A stretch of 5,641 nucleotides of DNA from Dehalococcoidia bacterium (GTDB lineage Bacteria; Chloroflexota; Dehalococcoidia; SAR202; UBA826), in contig DTSF01000030.1 of assembly GCA_012965485.1 (NCBI GenBank), positions 1-5,641 of the forward strand, given 5' to 3'. Position 1 is the first letter of the stretch, and the number at the start of each line of letters is the position of its first letter. The translations under genes and the position numbers were made by a program. The notes beneath the pieces were generated by a model. That model saw only the letters and a program-made list of their open reading frames with translations. It ran no database searches and was not told where the DNA came from. Of this stretch, positions 1 through 5,641 are shown piece by piece.

Positions 1-1175
1 GCTATCGTTATAATCCAATTAACTGCGGCCATAATCAGCATGTACTCTGTGGTCAACGATGTAGATATAATTCCTCCTTCTGGCCCCCTAGTCCTTACTA
101 CCTCTCCAAATTGGTCGGCGAGTATGAATTCCACCGCGACCAAAAAAATATTAAACAATCCCAGTCCGAACAATGTTTTCCAGGCAAAACCCATTATTTG
201 ATCTATTCGTAGTCTGGGCCAGGTAGATCTAAACCATAGAAGGATGAATATTACGACAAACATTTTGATAGCGAACCATATACCGCCAGGTAAAAAGTCG
301 AACCCTTGAGAACCACCTAAGAACAAAGTCGTCACTACCGCGGCAGTGACTATTGGGGCCATAAATTCCGCCAGAAACAAAACAGCAAATTTTATACCGC
401 TGTATTCAGTGTTATATCCGGAGCCCAATTCCGATTCGGCTTCAATTTGATCAAAGGGAGTACGGCTCATTTCTGCCATGGACGCTGCCATGAATACAAA
501 AAAACCCATGGGCATTACTAAAATAAACCAGACAGATTGGCTTTTCACTATCTCGGTCATTGCTAAAGATCCTGAGAGTATAAGTACACTGGTAATACCG
601 AGTGCCATCGGTATCTCATAACTTATTAGCATCGCTGCTCCCCGCATTGAACCTAAAATGGCATATTTGTTGCGGGACCCCCATCCAGCCATGAATATAG
701 CGATTGAGTTAACTGAGGTCACGCCAATGATAAAGAGAATCCCGATGTTAAGGTTGCTTAAAAAAGCTTGGTCATTGACGAAAGTTCCAAATGGGATCAC
801 GATCATGATCATTAATGTGGGGGCCAATAGTGCTAAAGGAGCTAAAGTGAAGACGGGTTTGTCTGCTTCATCTGGTATGGTGTCTTCTTTCATCATCAAT
901 TTCAGGACATCCGCGAATGGTTGTAATAGTCCGAAAGGTCCATTTCTGTTTGGACCGCGTCTAACTTGAAACCGTCCTATCATCCTTCGTTCGAACCAAG
1001 TATAAAAAGCGGTTGCCAGGACCATCACGTTAATTATCAGAAACGAGATCGATATTCCGGCTAATAGAGTCGCTAACCATTCGAAAGATTCTCCAAATCC
1101 GACCAATTCAATTAAATCGGTAAAGAAACTCCTAAGACTATGAAAACTAACGAAAAAAGCCGGTGGGAGATTCAT
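1..1175 (-). CDS. nuoH: NADH-quinone oxidoreductase subunit H (partial, 3' end outside window)
   Basis: NuoH is the membrane subunit of complex I that, with NuoB and NuoD, forms the quinone-binding chamber and joins it to the proton-pumping arm. My translation gives 391 residues with no stop before the window edge. Family signatures are in order: ERRMIGRFQVRRGPN at about 62-76, GLLQPFADVLKLMMKED at 82-98, SYEIP at 185-189, the acidic EAESELGSGYNTEYSG at 245-260 and FRSTWPRLRIDQIM at 315-328. Several hydrophobic membrane segments lie between them. The ATG overlaps the nuoD stop by one base (TAATG), and a GAGGTGG ribosome site lies inside the nuoD end, so translation is probably coupled. The protein runs at least 40 residues past the usual end of the E. 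coli-type family, with a further hydrophobic stretch at 376-391. The reading frame is intact and the identity is firm. Confidence 0.96.
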   Translation of the reverse strand, partial: MNLPPAFFVSFHSLRSFFTDLIELVGFGESFEWLATLLAGISISFLIINVMVLATAFYTWFERRMIGRFQVRRGPNRNGPFGLLQPFADVLKLMMKEDTIPDEADKPVFTLAPLALLAPTLMIMIVIPFGTFVNDQAFLSNLNIGILFIIGVTSVNSIAIFMAGWGSRNKYAILGSMRGAAMLISYEIPMALGITSVLILSGSLAMTEIVKSQSVWFILVMPMGFFVFMAASMAEMSRTPFDQIEAESELGSGYNTEYSGIKFAVLFLAEFMAPIVTAAVVTTLFLGGSQGFDFLPGGIWFAIKMFVVIFILLWFRSTWPRLRIDQIMGFAWKTLFGLGLFNIFLVAVEFILADQFGEVVRTRGPEGGIISTSLTTEYMLIMAAVNWIITI

Positions 1176-2281
1176 TACCTGTCCACCTCGCCCATAACGA
1201 TATCAATGGACCCTAAAATTATTATCAGGTCTCCCATCTTCCAACCGGTGATCATATCTCTTAGTGGTGTCAAATTAATGAAGGATGGCGCTCTTACTTT
1301 ACACCGGTAAGGAGAAATTCCCCCGTCGCTTACCATATAGAAGCCAAGTTCACCCTTCGGTCCCTCAACTGAAGAATATGTTTCGCCAATCGGCGGTCTA
1401 ATGACGAATGGGGTCTTTGTTCTCACGGCTCCAGGCTCTATTTGCTCGATGCATTGTGAAATAATTTTTAGGCTTTCTCGCATTTCCTGAAGACGAACAT
1501 AATACCGGTCGTATGTGTCTCCAGAATTTCCAATCGGTATGTCAAAATTCACTCTGTCATATATTTCATAAGGGTTGGCTTTTCTTAAATCCCATTTGAC
1601 ACTTGAGGCCCTTAGTATGGGACCTGTTACTCCTGAATCTATTGCTTGGGTATCGGACAGCAATCCTACCCCTATCGTTCTCGCCAGCACGATTTCGTTG
1701 GTTGATATTAGGCTTTCCAATTCATCAAGATAATTTGGGAAATCTGATATCAAGGTGTTTAATGAATCCCAAAATTCTTCAGGAGCATCTTGGAAAACCC
1801 CACCTGGTCTCATGTAGCTTAAAGTGATCCTTGCGCCGCACAACATTTCGAACAGATCTAGAATTCTTTCTCTTTCTCGGAAGCAATAGACTAGCGGGGT
1901 TGCAAGGGCTCCTAGGTCGTTTAAAAGGAAACCGGTGGCCATAAGATGGCTGGCGATTCTTTGTAGTTCGACACTTATGACCCGTATATATTGAGCTCTT
2001 TCTGGGACCTTAATATCGGATAATTTTTCCACAGTTCTCACGTATGCCAAGTTGTTTGACATACTTGCTACGTAGTCCATTCGATCTGTCAGAGTAACTA
2101 TTTGGACATAATTCCTGGATTCTGCCAATTTTTCGGTTCCCCGGTGAAGGTAACCAAATACTGGTTCTAGATCCACTATTTCTTCGCCATCAAAAGTAAC
2201 ACGCAACCTGAACACTCCATGTGTACTAGGGTGCTGAGGGCCTAGATTTATAGTTACTGGTTCTGTTCTGATGGCCGCCAT
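1175..2281 (-). CDS. nuoD: NADH-quinone oxidoreductase subunit D
   Basis: NuoD is the 49 kDa-type subunit of the complex I Q-module; quinone is reduced at its interface with NuoB. The 368-residue protein shows GPQHPSTHG at 14-22, GYLHRGTEK at 43-51, VPERAQYIRVI at 92-102, RPGGVFQDAPEEF at 158-170, GVTGPILRAS at 217-226 and SVEGPKGELGFY at 304-315. It ends in GSIDIVMGEVDR. By recalled alignment, His21 and Tyr70 match the quinone-contacting His38 and Tyr87 of Thermus Nqo4. The [NiFe]-hydrogenase-type cysteines are absent, as expected for the family. It is shorter than Thermus Nqo4: the segment before VEGPKGEL is reduced by roughly 20-30 residues. The ATG lies four bases after the nuoC stop with only a weak AGGCTGAT ribosome site. 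It is not fused to nuoC. Confidence 0.97.
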   Translation of the reverse strand: MAAIRTEPVTINLGPQHPSTHGVFRLRVTFDGEEIVDLEPVFGYLHRGTEKLAESRNYVQIVTLTDRMDYVASMSNNLAYVRTVEKLSDIKVPERAQYIRVISVELQRIASHLMATGFLLNDLGALATPLVYCFRERERILDLFEMLCGARITLSYMRPGGVFQDAPEEFWDSLNTLISDFPNYLDELESLISTNEIVLARTIGVGLLSDTQAIDSGVTGPILRASSVKWDLRKANPYEIYDRVNFDIPIGNSGDTYDRYYVRLQEMRESLKIISQCIEQIEPGAVRTKTPFVIRPPIGETYSSVEGPKGELGFYMVSDGGISPYRCKVRAPSFINLTPLRDMITGWKMGDLIIILGSIDIVMGEVDR

Positions 2282-2285
2282 AAAA

Positions 2286-2729
2286 TCAGCCTATGAAGTC
2301 CTTTCGAAGAGGATGACCGTCGAAGCCTTCCCAAAGCAATATCCTCTTTAGGTTTGGATGACCCTCAAATTTGATTCCCATTAGATCCCATATTTCTCTT
2401 TCCTGTAAGTCAGCCGCCTTCCAAATATCGGACACTGACTCTACCGCAGGGTTTTCCCTACCACTGCACTTTACTTTGATTATGCAGGAGCAATTGTTTC
2501 TGAGAGATGTCAGATGATAGACAATTTCAAAGTATTCAATGTAATCAACTGCGCTTATAGCGGTGAGGAAAGAATAGTCCAATCCATCAGGATCTTTAAG
2601 GGTTTTACATACCTCATGGATGTTTTCTGGAGAAACCCAAATAGCAGTTTCATCTGAAGCAACCACCGTGTTAGTGAGTGAACTTTCTATGGATTTTAAA
2701 ATTTCGTCTCCGCTGATAATCTTAGTCAA
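2286..2729 (-). CDS. nuoC: NADH-quinone oxidoreductase subunit C
   Basis: NuoC is the 30 kDa-type subunit of the peripheral arm. It packs against NuoD and NuoB and carries no cofactor. Numbered from the TTG, the 147-residue protein has the C-terminal signature in full: EREIWDLMGIKFEGHP at 110-125, LKRIL at 127-131 and GHPLRKDF at 138-145. The frame can also open at GTG 2735, which forms a GTGA overlap with the nuoB stop. I prefer TTG at 2729 because an extended Shine-Dalgarno, AGAGGGTGAT, sits just in front of it, whereas for the GTG the same AGAGG would touch the start codon. The choice changes only two residues. The protein is compact, ending right after the RKD motif. The two cysteines at 80 and 82 (CSC) are not a known family site. 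Confidence 0.95.
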   Translation of the reverse strand: MTKIISGDEILKSIESSLTNTVVASDETAIWVSPENIHEVCKTLKDPDGLDYSFLTAISAVDYIEYFEIVYHLTSLRNNCSCIIKVKCSGRENPAVESVSDIWKAADLQEREIWDLMGIKFEGHPNLKRILLWEGFDGHPLRKDFIG

Positions 2730-2740
2730 GATCACCCTCT
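2730..2740 (-). promoter_or_regulatory. Extended Shine-Dalgarno of nuoC overlapping the nuoB stop
   Basis: Read on the minus strand, AGAGGGTGATC immediately precedes TTG at 2729. It matches about 8 of 10 bases of the full anti-Shine-Dalgarno complement AGGAGGTGAT. The nuoB stop codon TGA (2732-2734) lies inside it, so ribosomes ending nuoB would sit on the nuoC initiation site. This favours the TTG start over the GTG at 2735 and implies coupled translation. Confidence 0.6.
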
Positions 2741-3349
2741 ATTTTTTACAGAATAACGTTTGATTTTTTCGTGTAGCTGCATAATCCCATATAGAAGGGC
2801 ATCAGGCCGGGGAGGGCACCCTGGCACGTAAACGTCGACAGGGATAATATGATTTACTCCGGGTACAACGCTATATGAACCATAATATGGCCCCCCGCTG
2901 GTAGCGCACACCCCCATAGAAATAACCCATTTAGGGTCCGCCATCTGTTCGTAAACTCTTTCAATCGCTGGAGCCATTTTCCATGTTACAGTACCTGCAA
3001 TGATCATAAGGTCTGCTTGTCGTGGAGATGGGCGGAACACTTCCATGCCGAACCGAGAAAGATCAAATCTAGACATGGCACTTGCCATCATTTCAAAAGC
3101 GCAACATGCAAGGCCAAAAGATAGAGGCCAAACGGCAGATCTGCGGCCCCAATTTACCAATGCATCAACTGAGGTTACTGCCACATTTCGGTCTAAATCG
3201 TCAGGAACTTCCACCAGAGGCTCAGACAGAGGTTCCGTATGACTGGCTTTAAGCTCATTGACATAACTGCCTTCCTCTCTATCTAAATCCCAAGTCGTAT
3301 CGTGTAAAGGAATTATTGAAGGTTGTTTTGGATTGTTCGTGTTTACCAT
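2732..3349 (-). CDS. nuoB: NADH-quinone oxidoreductase subunit B
   Basis: NuoB (PSST/Nqo6 type) binds the terminal [4Fe-4S] cluster N2, which hands electrons to quinone. From the ATG at 3349 the protein has 205 residues. An N-terminal region of about 60 residues, variable in this family, precedes [22 protein letters not shown]. The four N2 ligands are visible: Cys82 and Cys83 (the ACC pair), Cys148 (MGVCATSGG) and Cys178 ([14 protein letters not shown]). GTVTWKMAP at 119-127 is also a family motif. The frame stays open to a GTG at 3367, inside nuoA. I prefer ATG 3349 because it follows the nuoA stop and has GGAG about 12 bases upstream, a rather long spacing; the GTG has only an AGG-type site. 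Compared with Thermus Nqo6, the loop between the last two cysteines is one residue longer. All catalytic features are intact. Confidence 0.97.
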   Translation of the reverse strand: MVNTNNPKQPSIIPLHDTTWDLDREEGSYVNELKASHTEPLSEPLVEVPDDLDRNVAVTSVDALVNWGRRSAVWPLSFGLACCAFEMMASAMSRFDLSRFGMEVFRPSPRQADLMIIAGTVTWKMAPAIERVYEQMADPKWVISMGVCATSGGPYYGSYSVVPGVNHIIPVDVYVPGCPPRPDALLYGIMQLHEKIKRYSVKNRG

Positions 3350-3357
3350 ATATACAT

Positions 3358-3753
3358 TCAACTCCACTCAAGTGAACCTTTTTTCCATGCATAGATCCAG
3401 CCTAACACCAGTATGCCTATGAAAACTGCCATCTCTCCGAGAACAAATAAACCAAATTCCTGGGACATGGTCCCAAAGGATGCTGCCCATGGGAATAAGA
3501 AAACCACTTCAACATCAAAGATTACGAAAAGCAAGGCTATGCTGTAATATCGAAAATTAAATTGGCTCCATCGTTCGGTAATGGTCTCAAATCCACATTC
3601 GTATATGCTATTTTTCACAAATGATGGGTTCTTGGGTCTCACTTTTAGTAGGGATAGAGCCCAGCCAATTAGAAGCATGCTAGTGGGAACTGCAACAGCG
3701 AATGCGGCAAATATGGCGATAACACCGTATTGTCTGAAATATTCGTCAGCCAT
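3358..3753 (-). CDS. nuoA: NADH-quinone oxidoreductase subunit A
   Basis: NuoA (ND3 type) is a small membrane subunit of complex I beside NuoH, at the junction with the Q-module. The 131-residue length is typical. Three membrane helices are seen, at about 8-36, 71-92 and 101-123. The loop after helix 1 carries IYECGFE with Cys53, the counterpart of the ND3 loop cysteine, followed by [26 protein letters not shown] at 66-91; within that stretch Asp80 and Glu82 are conserved acidic residues inside the membrane. It is the first gene of the operon. The ATG at 3753 has a modest GGTGTG ribosome site, and a -10/-35 pair lies about 85-115 bases upstream. Its last bases overlap the optional GTG start of nuoB. 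Confidence 0.97.
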   Translation of the reverse strand: MADEYFRQYGVIAIFAAFAVAVPTSMLLIGWALSLLKVRPKNPSFVKNSIYECGFETITERWSQFNFRYYSIALLFVIFDVEVVFLFPWAASFGTMSQEFGLFVLGEMAVFIGILVLGWIYAWKKGSLEWS

Positions 3754-4036
3754 TATTCACACCGTTATCTCTGAGGATTGGTCGTAGTTGCGATACATTA
3801 AAGAATCCCCACTTGATCGCTACAATTCCATGCGAAAATATAGCACACAGCTCTTTTCACTAGCAACTGAAAAAACGCACAAACCAATGGCCATATTCGA
3901 TAATTTCTGGGTATTAAATTCGCTAAACTACTCCTTTGTAATGAGCTATTAATATTGGATGCTCCTTTATGCTTGTCTGGGGAAACCAATACAATGTGGA
4001 TCGGTTGGTAAAAATTAATAATCTGAGAGAAAAAAA
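3754..4036. other. Divergent spacer between nuoA and the prenyltransferase gene
   Basis: This 283 bp AT-rich region separates divergent genes and should hold promoters for both. The leftward promoter is listed separately. For the rightward gene the best -10 is TACAAT at 3990-3995, with only a poor -35 (TTTATG, 3966-3971), so I do not list it as a feature. An 8 bp palindrome, ATGGCCAT (3887-3894), lies some 20 bases upstream of the nuo -35 and could be half of an operator, or chance. A reading frame at 3798-3989 on the minus strand covers the promoter and looks like noise. I see no RNA gene or long repeat. Confidence 0.6.
3837..3866 (-). promoter_or_regulatory. Probable sigma-70-type promoter of the nuo operon
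   Basis: On the minus strand there is a -35 TTGCTA (3861-3866), an 18-base spacer and a -10 TATATT (3837-3842) preceded by TGC, giving an extended -10 (TGnTATATT). Transcription would start near 3830, leaving a leader of about 75 bases before nuoA. The -10 matches the consensus at 5 of 6 positions and the -35 at 4 of 6. Nothing else in the spacer is as good in this direction. Confidence 0.5.
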
Positions 4037-5080
4037 TTGCCTGATGGCGTTCATTTGAAACCAGAGCTCCCTTTAGTTCTTAGTAGGTATAAAGATGTTT
4101 TGGACCTTGCGTTAAAAGATGCAATTTCGGACCGATCCATCTTTTTGTATGACATGTTGAGATATTGCATGGGTTGGTCGGACGCCAATGGTGTACCCCT
4201 CGAGACAAAAAAAGGTAAAGGCATACGGCCCTCTTTGTGCCTTTTTACTTGTGATGCCTTAGGAGGCGACATAGAAAAAGCGATCCCAGCAGCGGTATCA
4301 CTTGAGTTGATGCATAATTTTTCTCTGATACACGACGAAATACAAGATTCTGATGAGATAAGGCACCATCGTCCTACTCTTTGGAATGTATGGGGTATCC
4401 CGAAAGCCTTAGTTGCTGGAAATGTGATGAGGGTGCTGGCTGATAAATCTATGTCTACTATGCCGTCAGACGATCCAAAACTGCTATCTGCTTCGTCATC
4501 AATCGTATCAGAGGCTTGTATGGAAATGATCGAAGGTCAATACATGGATATATCTTTTGAGGGCGGAAATAGCATAAGTGTGGATCAGTATATGAAAATG
4601 ATTTCACATAAAACAGGAGCACTACTCAGATCGTCAGTTCACATAGGAGCTATTATTGGGTCAAGGGGGGGAAGAGTTGCAGATACTTTTCGGGAAATCG
4701 GCGTTAAGCTAGGGTTTATGTTTCAAATCAGAGATGATATTTTGGGCACTTGGGGTGACACTACATCTACTGGGAAGCCCGTTGGTTCCGACATACGCAG
4801 AAAGAAAAACACTCTTCCTATCATTCATGCTCGGGAATCCCAACCCCAATCGTATCAAGAAGAGATATCTGAACTGTACTCCATGGAATCCATACAAGAT
4901 CATCATGTAGACCGCGTTTTGGATATTTTAGATGCTGCTAAAGCCAGGTACTATTGCCAGGGGCTGGTCGAAAATTATGCATTAGATGTCAGTAAAGATA
5001 TACAAAACATAGGGTTCAGTAAAAACTCCAGGGAGGAATTTCAAGAACTGGTATCTTTTCTTGTAGATAGAAGCTTTTAG
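4037..5080 (+). CDS. Polyprenyl diphosphate synthase, trans-type (short-chain, predicted)
   Basis: This is a trans-isoprenyl diphosphate synthase, which adds isopentenyl diphosphate to an allylic primer to make precursors for quinones, carotenoids or lipids. The 347-residue protein has the IPP-binding GKGIRP (60-65), the first Asp-rich motif as DEIQD (100-104), EGQYMD (166-171), KTG (192-194) and the second Asp-rich motif RDDILGTWGD (232-241), followed by GKPVGSDIRRKKNTLP. Two departures stand out: the second Asp of DDxxD is Glu, and the following RRGxPT is RHHRPT. Phe95, five residues before the first motif, with Ser96 next, is the pattern that limits products to about C15-C20 in known enzymes; the exact product is uncertain. 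The start is TTG 4037 with GAGAG upstream: the frame has a stop at 4019-4021, and the first in-frame ATG is far too late. The gene diverges from nuoA. Confidence 0.9.
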   Translation: MPDGVHLKPELPLVLSRYKDVLDLALKDAISDRSIFLYDMLRYCMGWSDANGVPLETKKGKGIRPSLCLFTCDALGGDIEKAIPAAVSLELMHNFSLIHDEIQDSDEIRHHRPTLWNVWGIPKALVAGNVMRVLADKSMSTMPSDDPKLLSASSSIVSEACMEMIEGQYMDISFEGGNSISVDQYMKMISHKTGALLRSSVHIGAIIGSRGGRVADTFREIGVKLGFMFQIRDDILGTWGDTTSTGKPVGSDIRRKKNTLPIIHARESQPQSYQEEISELYSMESIQDHHVDRVLDILDAAKARYYCQGLVENYALDVSKDIQNIGFSKNSREEFQELVSFLVDRSF

Positions 5081-5182
5081 AATAGAATCTGACTATGAGT
5101 GAAGTTTCCCGATATCTATTATAATAGTTTCTCCAACTGGAATAATGAATTTGAATCGATACCCTGCAAGGTGGGTTGATAT
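5081..5182 (+). promoter_or_regulatory. Spacer with perfect TATAAT inside a 12 bp palindrome, and ribosome site for yjbQ
   Basis: The 102-base spacer holds CTATTATAATAG (5116-5127), a perfect 12 bp palindrome containing TATAAT at 5120-5125 on the plus strand and, by symmetry, at 5118-5123 on the minus strand. No good -35 is found at 16-18 bases, so the promoter call is tentative. Further down, AAGGTGG at about 5168-5174 lies 8 bases before ATG 5183, a strong Shine-Dalgarno that fixes that start. I see no GC-rich hairpin with a T-run, so there is no clear terminator after the prenyltransferase gene. Confidence 0.4.
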
Positions 5183-5641
5183 ATGAGCGTTTCGCACGCC
5201 ACGATGAAAACCTTTACTTATTATTTGAAAGTACCCTCTAGTGCGTCGCCTGAATTTATTGATATAACAGATGAAGTGAATGGATTTCTAAAAGATTCTG
5301 GGATTTCCAGTGGCATGCTTCTTGTATTCTCACGTCACACTACCTCAGCCATTGTCATACAGGAGAATGAGCCGCTTTTGCTCGAAGATTTCAAAGTAAT
5401 GTTGGAAAGTATTTCTTCAAAAGATGCTTCTTATAGGCATAACGATTTCGACGTGAGGACAGTACACATGCATGAGAATGAATGCCCCAATGGTCATTCC
5501 CATTGCCAGCATCTAGTACTCGGTTCTAGCGAAACAGTACCCGTGATCGACGGAGAGATGCCATTAGGTGAGTGGCAACGAATATTTATGGTAGAACTTG
5601 ATGGTATGAAAGGTGAAATCGCTGGCAGTAGAGAGGTTGTC
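5183..5641 (+). CDS. yjbQ: YjbQ/UPF0047 family protein (partial, 3' end outside window)
   Basis: This is a member of the UPF0047/YjbQ family (TIGR00149), named secondary thiamine-phosphate synthase from a weak activity of the E. coli protein; the true cellular role is unsettled. My translation gives 153 residues with no stop before the window edge, close to full family length. Motifs are FSRHTTSAIVIQENE (49-63, usual form HTTAGxxINENxD), YRHND (84-88), NGHSHCQHLVLG (103-114, usual form NAHAHLKASLLG) and SETVPVIDGEMPLGEWQRIFMVELDG (116-141, with Trp131). The conserved histidines 52, 86, 105 and 107 probably form the metal or substrate pocket. Cys101 and Cys108 flank the GHSH segment, which differs from the E. 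coli type. ATG 5183 is chosen over ATG 5204 because only the former has a good ribosome site. It may be cotranscribed with the upstream gene or have its own promoter. Confidence 0.9.
   Translation, partial: MSVSHATMKTFTYYLKVPSSASPEFIDITDEVNGFLKDSGISSGMLLVFSRHTTSAIVIQENEPLLLEDFKVMLESISSKDASYRHNDFDVRTVHMHENECPNGHSHCQHLVLGSSETVPVIDGEMPLGEWQRIFMVELDGMKGEIAGSREVV

Noticed and set aside
658..969. A 103-residue plus-strand frame.
   Set aside because: It lies wholly antisense to nuoH, whose conserved motifs run through the same bases; it is a shadow frame.
1..1175. Absence of a closed reading frame across the left fifth of the window, at first suggesting a broken gene.
   Set aside because: Translating the minus strand from ATG 1175 gives an uninterrupted NuoH of 391 residues; it only lacks a stop because the window ends.
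3000..3242. An 80-residue plus-strand frame.
   Set aside because: It is antisense to the Cys-bearing core of nuoB and has no features of its own.
3798..3989. A 63-residue frame on the minus strand between the two divergent genes.
   Set aside because: It starts with TTG without a suitable ribosome site, has no recognisable family features and covers the predicted nuo promoter.
3990..3995. TACAAT as the -10 of a rightward promoter for the prenyltransferase gene.
   Set aside because: The -35 at the right distance (TTTATG) is poor, and the better TTGTCT at 3973-3978 is only 11 bases away; too weak to list as a promoter.
1..5641. Search for a previously undescribed system, mobile element, CRISPR array or RNA gene.
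   Set aside because: All substantial frames belong to well-known families; no terminal repeats, arrayed repeats, transposase or tRNA-like segments were seen.

Overview
This 5.6 kb window is ordinary housekeeping bacterial DNA at an estimated moderate-to-low GC. It holds a respiratory complex I operon on the minus strand and two metabolic genes on the plus strand. The NuoB and NuoD sequence style, the nuoA-B-C-D-H order and the type of polyprenyl synthetase together suggest Chloroflexota, perhaps a SAR202/Dehalococcoidia-like lineage. That placement comes from remembered family patterns, not a search, and is only moderately secure.

Layout, left to right. Positions 1-1175 (minus) hold nuoH, open at the window edge. 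nuoD (to 2281), nuoC (to about 2729), nuoB (to about 3349) and nuoA (3358-3753) follow, also on the minus strand, so the operon reads nuoA-B-C-D-H leftwards. Junctions overlap or are a few bases apart, and several Shine-Dalgarno sequences lie inside the upstream gene, so translation is probably coupled. A 283 bp divergent spacer (3754-4036) carries a good extended -10 promoter for the nuo operon. On the plus strand are a polyprenyl diphosphate synthase (4037-5080) and a YjbQ/UPF0047 protein (5183 to the right edge, lacking its extreme C-terminus).

How the genes work together. NuoB, C and D form the Q-module, which passes electrons through cluster N2 to quinone. NuoH forms the membrane part of the quinone chamber, and NuoA is a small membrane subunit beside it. 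nuoH follows nuoD directly, with no nuoE, F or G between them, so this could be an 11-subunit complex without the NADH-oxidising module; the window cannot settle this. The divergent prenyltransferase makes isoprenoid chains and could serve quinone or lipid synthesis, but no functional link to complex I is shown here.

I found no mobile element, CRISPR array, RNA gene or new system. The items most worth a second look are the altered first Asp-rich motif of the prenyltransferase, the short NuoD with the nuoD-nuoH junction, the C-terminal extension of NuoH, the Cys/His cluster in the YjbQ protein, and the start-codon choices for nuoB and nuoC.
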